Source: Ignelater luminosus
Taxonomy: Eukaryota > Arthropoda > Insecta > Coleoptera > Elateridae
Assembly (NCBI GenBank): GCA_011009095.1
Contig: VTPC01002484.1
Location: 27,278 to 91,277, forward strand
Direction: 5' to 3'
DNA length: 64,000 bases
Shown: piece by piece, positions 59,741 to 64,000 of the stretch
Numbering within the stretch: the stretch's first letter is position 1
Layout of the letters: the number at the start of each line of letters is the position of its first letter
Notes under the pieces: model-generated
Databases searched by the model: none
What the model was told of the DNA's origin: nothing
The model's input: the letters and a program-made list of their open reading frames with translations, nothing else
Made by a program: the position numbers and the translations under genes

Positions 59741-62063
59741 AAATAAATATTAAAAATAAATAAACGTTTTATTAAAAACCATCTACTTTTATGACATTGG
59801 ATATATTCTTGCAGAGGCGGTCTCACATTTGCAAAAGCCTTTTAGATAGTAGATTCTGATGATTTGGATGCTGCTATAATTTTATTAAATCCTCCACCTC
59901 TTCAAACCTTAGCTAGCTAACAGATAAAGACTACGGAGAGAAAATAAAGATGGTTTTGTTGATGGTCAATCTGAAATCAATTAGGAGCTGCAAAACCATT
60001 AAAAATTGTTGGAAAACTGGAAGATTGATTTGGACTAAGAATCCTGAAATATTGCCAAATTACAGAACATAAATGAAACTATAGTTTACAAACCAAACTT
60101 AATGATTTAACATCAACGTTTTATCAAGCGCAGGATAATATAGAGAAAGCTCAAACTGCGCTTTAAGATGTTGACAAAATCTTCATATTGCAATTAGTAC
60201 ATATATTGGAAAACTGAAACGTATTGTGTAATTCCAACTGGACATTAGTAACCCAGTTGTCCTACTATGGCTTGGTCAAGTAAGAAGCGGAAGATTGTTC
60301 GTGCAGAGAATATCTTGTTACGAAAGCCAAAGAATAGCAAAGTAAGCAAATGGTGAAGCTGCCAAAAGCTGTCCCGTTAACCGCAGAATCCACTGTTTCC
60401 AAATCCGCTCTTCAGTCTAGCTCTAGTAAAATCGTTGTACTCACTGAGCCAGAAGGAAGATGTTTGATATATTTGTCTTGTCTGATAAAGCATTTCATTA
60501 AGGAAGAATTAATAACTGAACTGAAGCGAAAAGTGTAGAAGATTATTATTGGAAGATCCAGCTCAAAGGATGAAAAATAAGCAAACAGAAGGCAACAGCA
60601 AGAAATAAATAGCATGCATTTCCATCTTGGATTTTTGCTCTGAGGACAGTCGCATCATTTTTTATGTGCTGAGTTGCTGCATCGACACCATCTGAGGCTT
60701 CTGGACTGCTAACGTGTTGGTACGGATCTCATTTGAGAGGCTACTTTACCCTAGTGGAATATGCTATTTCCTCGATATAGGGTGTATCGTCATGGTGGGC
60801 ATTTCCGAACTCTTACTGACCTGACCAAAACTTGATATGAAAATTATAATTTATAAATGGCGTCGTTCTTGGGCCGTCATATTTCTTAAATAATTTTCTA
60901 AAGTTCAAGTTTTAAAAAACGCCATTTATCTATTGCTTAGGAAAGGTTGAAGAAAGGTCCTTAGATACGAGTCGTTGAAGACTTATTTTGGTATACTTTC
61001 ACGGTGTTTATAAGTTTTAAAGCGGCATTGTTCACTCTATCCGTTTCTGTTTTTTATCGGGAAGCTCCCTTTGTAATATATTGCTGAACTACCATGGTGG
61101 TTCACTTTTTTCAATCTATCTAGCATTGTGTCTTCCTACAGGGTCCTCCTCAGATTCACCCTGATGTTCTTGTAGACTTTCTGATTTTTGATTAGATTTT
61201 GCATGGTCCTCGAGGAGCTTTAGAAGTTATTTTCGGTTTGTCATGGTTATCTTAAATCTTTGCAGGTTTCTGCATTCCTGTGAGACCCTTAATTTGTGAA
61301 TGGCTCAGATTTCTGTAAGCATACAGATTGGTTAGTCTTTTAGGTTTTTTCAGGCTTCCAGTTGTAATTGTAATCGTCAAAATATATTTCAATAAATATT
61401 AAAATTCAATTCCAAATCAAAATTCTGGTAAAAATGCTTTTTTCCTATGCATAATCCAAATTTCTACATCATTTTTTGTACAAACTTTGCAGAAATATGG
61501 AAATTCAGACACGTGTGAAAGAATGTAAGGTTTTGAATGTACAACTATCACGTACTTCTCTGTTCATTGAAAATAAAACAAACAATTGACTATGAACTGA
61601 GATGCGAGCAGACGTTAATATCACGATCAAAAAAGGTACAAGTGACTCGCCAAATCACTGTAGTAAATAAAAAATTACATAAGAACAAACGTGGTGAAAA
61701 ATATTAAAATTGTGCCTATGTATCGGATTTTGGCATTTCTTTCTTAAAGTATTGTATTATCCTTATTCTAACAAAATAATCAAATTTCTTTGAGACCACA
61801 ATTGAGAAAGCCCAGAAATACAACAGCAAATGTCTAAAGAACTGACCATTTGTAAGAAGCTGGCTAGGTTCCTAAAGTTATAATTCAACTTATAGTCTGA
61901 AAGGTTAACTTTAGATTTATTTGCTTGTCTGGCTGTTAAATCAGCAGTTTCCAGCCTACGAACGTGGAAAATTAGTAAGGTATAACCTAACCACGCTTTT
62001 TTTTGCAAATTGTTATACCGTTCAAATCTGTGATTTACATTCATATTTTGCCTCTTTTTATTC
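59741..62063. other. Mostly unassigned DNA after the gypsy pieces
   Basis: Possibly more of the decayed LTR element up to about 61100, but I could not identify integrase, envelope or an LTR. An 11-bp perfect inverted repeat (ATAAATGGCGT 60853-60863 and ACGCCATTTAT 60919-60929) encloses 55 bp and may be a MITE relic. The frame 60350-60538 matches no known family. Confidence 0.4.
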
Positions 62064-62076
62064 AAGATATTCACAG

Positions 62077-62655
62077 CAGGATTTTATGAAGTCCGAGTAT
62101 TGTTTCGGAAGGGTAGAGTTTAACTTGTAGAATAGTCCATTGTGCCATACCTTGTCGAACGTCCAGGAATGACGCAGTGCAAGCTTTTTTTTCTTCCAGA
62201 GCATCTTCCATAACGTTAGTTACTTTATGAAGTTGATCCACGGTGGAATGACCTCGTCTGAATTCGAACTAATTGATTGGATCCTTTTAAGGAGAAGCTT
62301 CTCGAATAGTTTTAAGAAGGTGGGCAATAATGATATTAGTGTATATGAGGAAGTTCAGTGCGGAGGTTTACTCGGTTTTGGAACATAACAGTTTCCGCGA
62401 CTTTATATAAAGTAGGAACGTATTTCAATCTAAATGCAGCATTAATAAGATAGATAAGCTTGATTGGTGCCTTTCTTGGTAGTTGTCTTAAAATTTCTGC
62501 TGTTATAAGGTCAAATCCAGGAGACTTTTTTGAATTCATATTATTTATCTCTTTCATAACTTCTTTTGGGGATACTAAAGTTATCTGTTCTTCATTCTTC
62601 TAGCGGTTCTCCATCATGTAGATTATGTGGTTGAAAAGTTTTCTCCAGGTGACTA
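62077..62655 (-). pseudogene. Inverted 5' half of Jockey-like ORF2 (reverse transcriptase fingers/palm)
   Basis: On the minus strand from 62655 down: HLEKTFQPHNLHDGEPLEE, then EVMKEINNMN-like sequence, then SKKSPGFDLITAEILRQLPR, then KLIYLINAAFRLKYVPT. Next is LLPTFLKLFEKLLLKRIQS, then LEEKKACTASFLDV, then FDKVWHNGLFYKLNSTLPKQ, ending in YSDFIKS. These are the ordered reverse transcriptase blocks of Jockey-like ORF2. Frames change several times and stops are present, so it is dead. The open frame 62336-62557 covers only the middle. Confidence 0.88.
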
Positions 62656-63300
62656 GCGAAGATAGATATTTTAGAATAAAACAGGAAGATGCATATTCGG
62701 ACTTCAAAAAAATTAAAGCTGGAGTTCTCGGACAGTGTTTTGGGCCCGGTTCTCCAGCTTCTCTATGCACGCCCTCAGTTGGATAATAGCTCAATGGCTA
62801 CCTTTGCCAATGATACTGCCATCCTTGTAGCGAGCAATAATAATACGCAAAGAAAAATAAGACTACAAAGTGCTAATAATAAATTTCAAAGCTGGGCTAC
62901 AAAATGGAAAATTAAACTCAATCTGTTCCTAATAAACGAATAATATACCAATAAGCATAAATGGGCAAGTAATCCCGTGCGCTAATACGGCGAAATATCT
63001 TGGTCTTACATTAGACGCGAAGCTTCGCTGGAAAGCCCACGTAAAGAAAAAGAGGGAAGAATTAGATGTCAGGTACGAGAAGATCTATTGGCTCCTGGGA
63101 AGACACCAGCCTTGTCAAACTATAATAAAATTCTTCTATACAATCAAACGTTAAAACCCGTACGAAGATCTTGGAGTGGAGTATGTAGAAAAAAATTAAA
63201 AAATCGGAAGACTTCTCCAGCATGAGAACGTCGAGGCTATCCATCTCCTCGACAACTCCAACCAGAGGAGAAGACTGAAGAGGAATAAAACTCATGAGCT
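62656..63300 (+). pseudogene. 3' half of Jockey-like ORF2 (catalytic loop to C-terminus)
   Basis: Plus-strand frames read DRYFRIKQEDAYSDFKKIKA, then DSVLGPVLQLLYA, then MATFANDTAILVASNN. Next is SANNKFQSWATKWKIKLN, then NTAKYLGLTLDAKLRWKAHV, then YWLLGRH, and the end NVEAIHLLDNSNQRRRLKRN followed by THELV and a stop. The catalytic FADD box is FAND here, so the second catalytic Asp pair member is lost. A deletion before LGVEYVE removes most of the region between the thumb and the C-terminus. Several frameshifts (for example near 62935 and 63190) are present. Confidence 0.88.
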
Positions 63301-63580
63301 AGTGTAGTGTAGGTTCAAAGTTAAGTGCAAAAGTAAAGTTCCGTTCGATTAGTGCACAAAAAAAATCAGGCATAAGCTAGTGTCCGTGTTAAGTGCAAAA
63401 ATCAGAGTATCGATCGATTAGTGCGCAGGAAAAACGTCCCATACGGACCAAGCAAAAAAACCTAGGAAGGCATCACAGGGTGTTACTTAGTCCTAAGTTA
63501 AATTAGTAAGTTAGTTTTGAAAAAGAGCTACTTATTGGCCTTTGACTGGATTGTAGCAATATTGTAATAACAATAAAAAA
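63301..63580 (+). repeat. LINE 3' untranslated region with internal duplication
   Basis: After the ORF2 stop, a block of about 68-78 bp is present twice: AGCTAGTGT, then GTTAAGTGCAAAA, then CGATTAGTGC. It starts near 63297 and 63375, with the TTAAGTGCAA word at 63321 and 63389. The region ends in TAATAACAATAAAAAA just before the right target duplication. Confidence 0.65.
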
Positions 63581-63593
63581 AAGATATCCACAG

Positions 63594-64000
63594 AAAGCCG
63601 ACTACTATCAAGAAAGTTTGAGGTTAAATGCAAAATTGACGTAAGGATGCTCCGGTTTAGCAATGCAATGTAACAGTTTTTTGCTTTTTGCTTGATCTGC
63701 TCGGACACCTGAGTACAAGCAGATTCAGCAGGATTTTCTTACTGTCAAGCAATTTTTATTCCATGCTGCAGGATACAAATGAACGCGCACAGTTGCTTGC
63801 AGCAAATTTCAGCAGACAAATAAACAAACCTTTTCTTCCACCATAATCAGTTATTATTTTTGTCTTAACCAAAAGAATCTACCAGATCCTGATGCTGCTT
63901 TAGTAGATAACATTCAGAGATTTTCAGTATGAAATTAAGCCTTTCAAGTTGGAGATAAAATTCAAAATGTTCACAAAAGGTGTCTTGATTCAAAACTGCA
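63594..64000. other. AT-rich non-coding stretch
   Basis: Host flank after the LINE. Nothing recognised. Confidence 0.5.

Larger units (their letters stand above)
62064..63593 (+). mobile_element. Jockey-like LINE, 5'-inverted (twin-priming) insertion
   Basis: The insertion (62077-63580) is flanked by AAGATATTCACAG (62064-62076) and AAGATATCCACAG (63581-63593), a 13-bp target-site duplication with one mismatch. The right part (about 62655-63580) is in plus orientation and ends in a poly-A-like tail. The left part (62077 to about 62655) is inverted. The inverted part ends in the FIKS block and the plus part starts with the SDRYFRIKQ block, which are neighbours in Jockey ORF2. The two halves are therefore nearly contiguous pieces of one RNA. 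This is the structure produced when both cut ends of the target prime on the same transcript. The element is also 5' truncated, starting at about the HLEKTFQPHN block. Confidence 0.85.

Noticed and set aside
1-64000. CRISPR arrays, operons, tRNA and rRNA genes
   Set aside because: I saw no regularly spaced identical short repeats, no bacterial-type gene spacing, and no tRNA box pairs or rRNA-like sequence. The tandem arrays are diverged satellite-like DNA, not CRISPR.

Overview
The window is eukaryotic, AT-rich, and almost certainly from an insect. I see no operons, no intact protein-coding gene and no tRNA or rRNA. The recognisable proteins are all decayed pieces of transposable elements of types common in insects: Jockey-like and RTE-like non-LTR retrotransposons, a Ty3/gypsy LTR retrotransposon, a hAT element of the ZMYM1-like/DUF4371 type, a Crypton-like tyrosine recombinase and a pogo-like terminus. 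Most other open frames are short, often lack an ATG, and look like chance. The setting is best read as a gene desert or one or more very large introns. The order or species cannot be fixed from this sequence.

Layout. 0-6.6 kb: AT-rich DNA with a pogo-like terminus (2.2 kb) and CpG-rich patches (1.0-1.3 and 5.4-5.6 kb). 6.6-8.0 kb: minus-strand Jockey-like LINE with probable target-site duplications. 11.3-11.7 kb: CpG-rich patch with a palindrome. 12.9-13.7 kb: a second, diverged LINE reverse transcriptase. 15.7-16.6 kb: degenerate tandem repeat. 17.7-19.0 kb: CpG-rich patches with an RFX-type X-box. 25.0-25.5 kb: 3' end of an RTE-like LINE. 27-41 kb: AT-rich desert with several CpG-rich, motif-dense patches (26.9, 32.0, 33.7, 34.3 and 40.5-41.1 kb) and a Crypton-like recombinase remnant (37.4-38.1 kb).

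44.25-45.69 kb: an internally deleted hAT element with both terminal inverted repeats and near-identical 8-bp target duplications. 48.6-49.4 kb: a cluster of candidate mini-exons with strong splice sites and a 54-nt intron. 51.4-54.3 kb: a 3-kb diverged satellite-like array. 54.65 and 55.8 kb: two candidate micro-exons. 57.7 kb: two adjacent perfect palindromes. 58.6-59.7 kb: Ty3/gypsy pol and gag-protease pieces in swapped order. 62.06-63.59 kb: a Jockey-like LINE whose 5' half is inverted and which is bracketed by 13-bp target duplications, a textbook twin-priming product.

No genes here work together as a system. The strongest results are structural: the twin-primed LINE, the bounded hAT deletion derivative and the Crypton remnant with its catalytic residues spread over broken frames. 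The regulatory calls rest on base composition and short motifs, so they are tentative. I found no convincing undescribed system.
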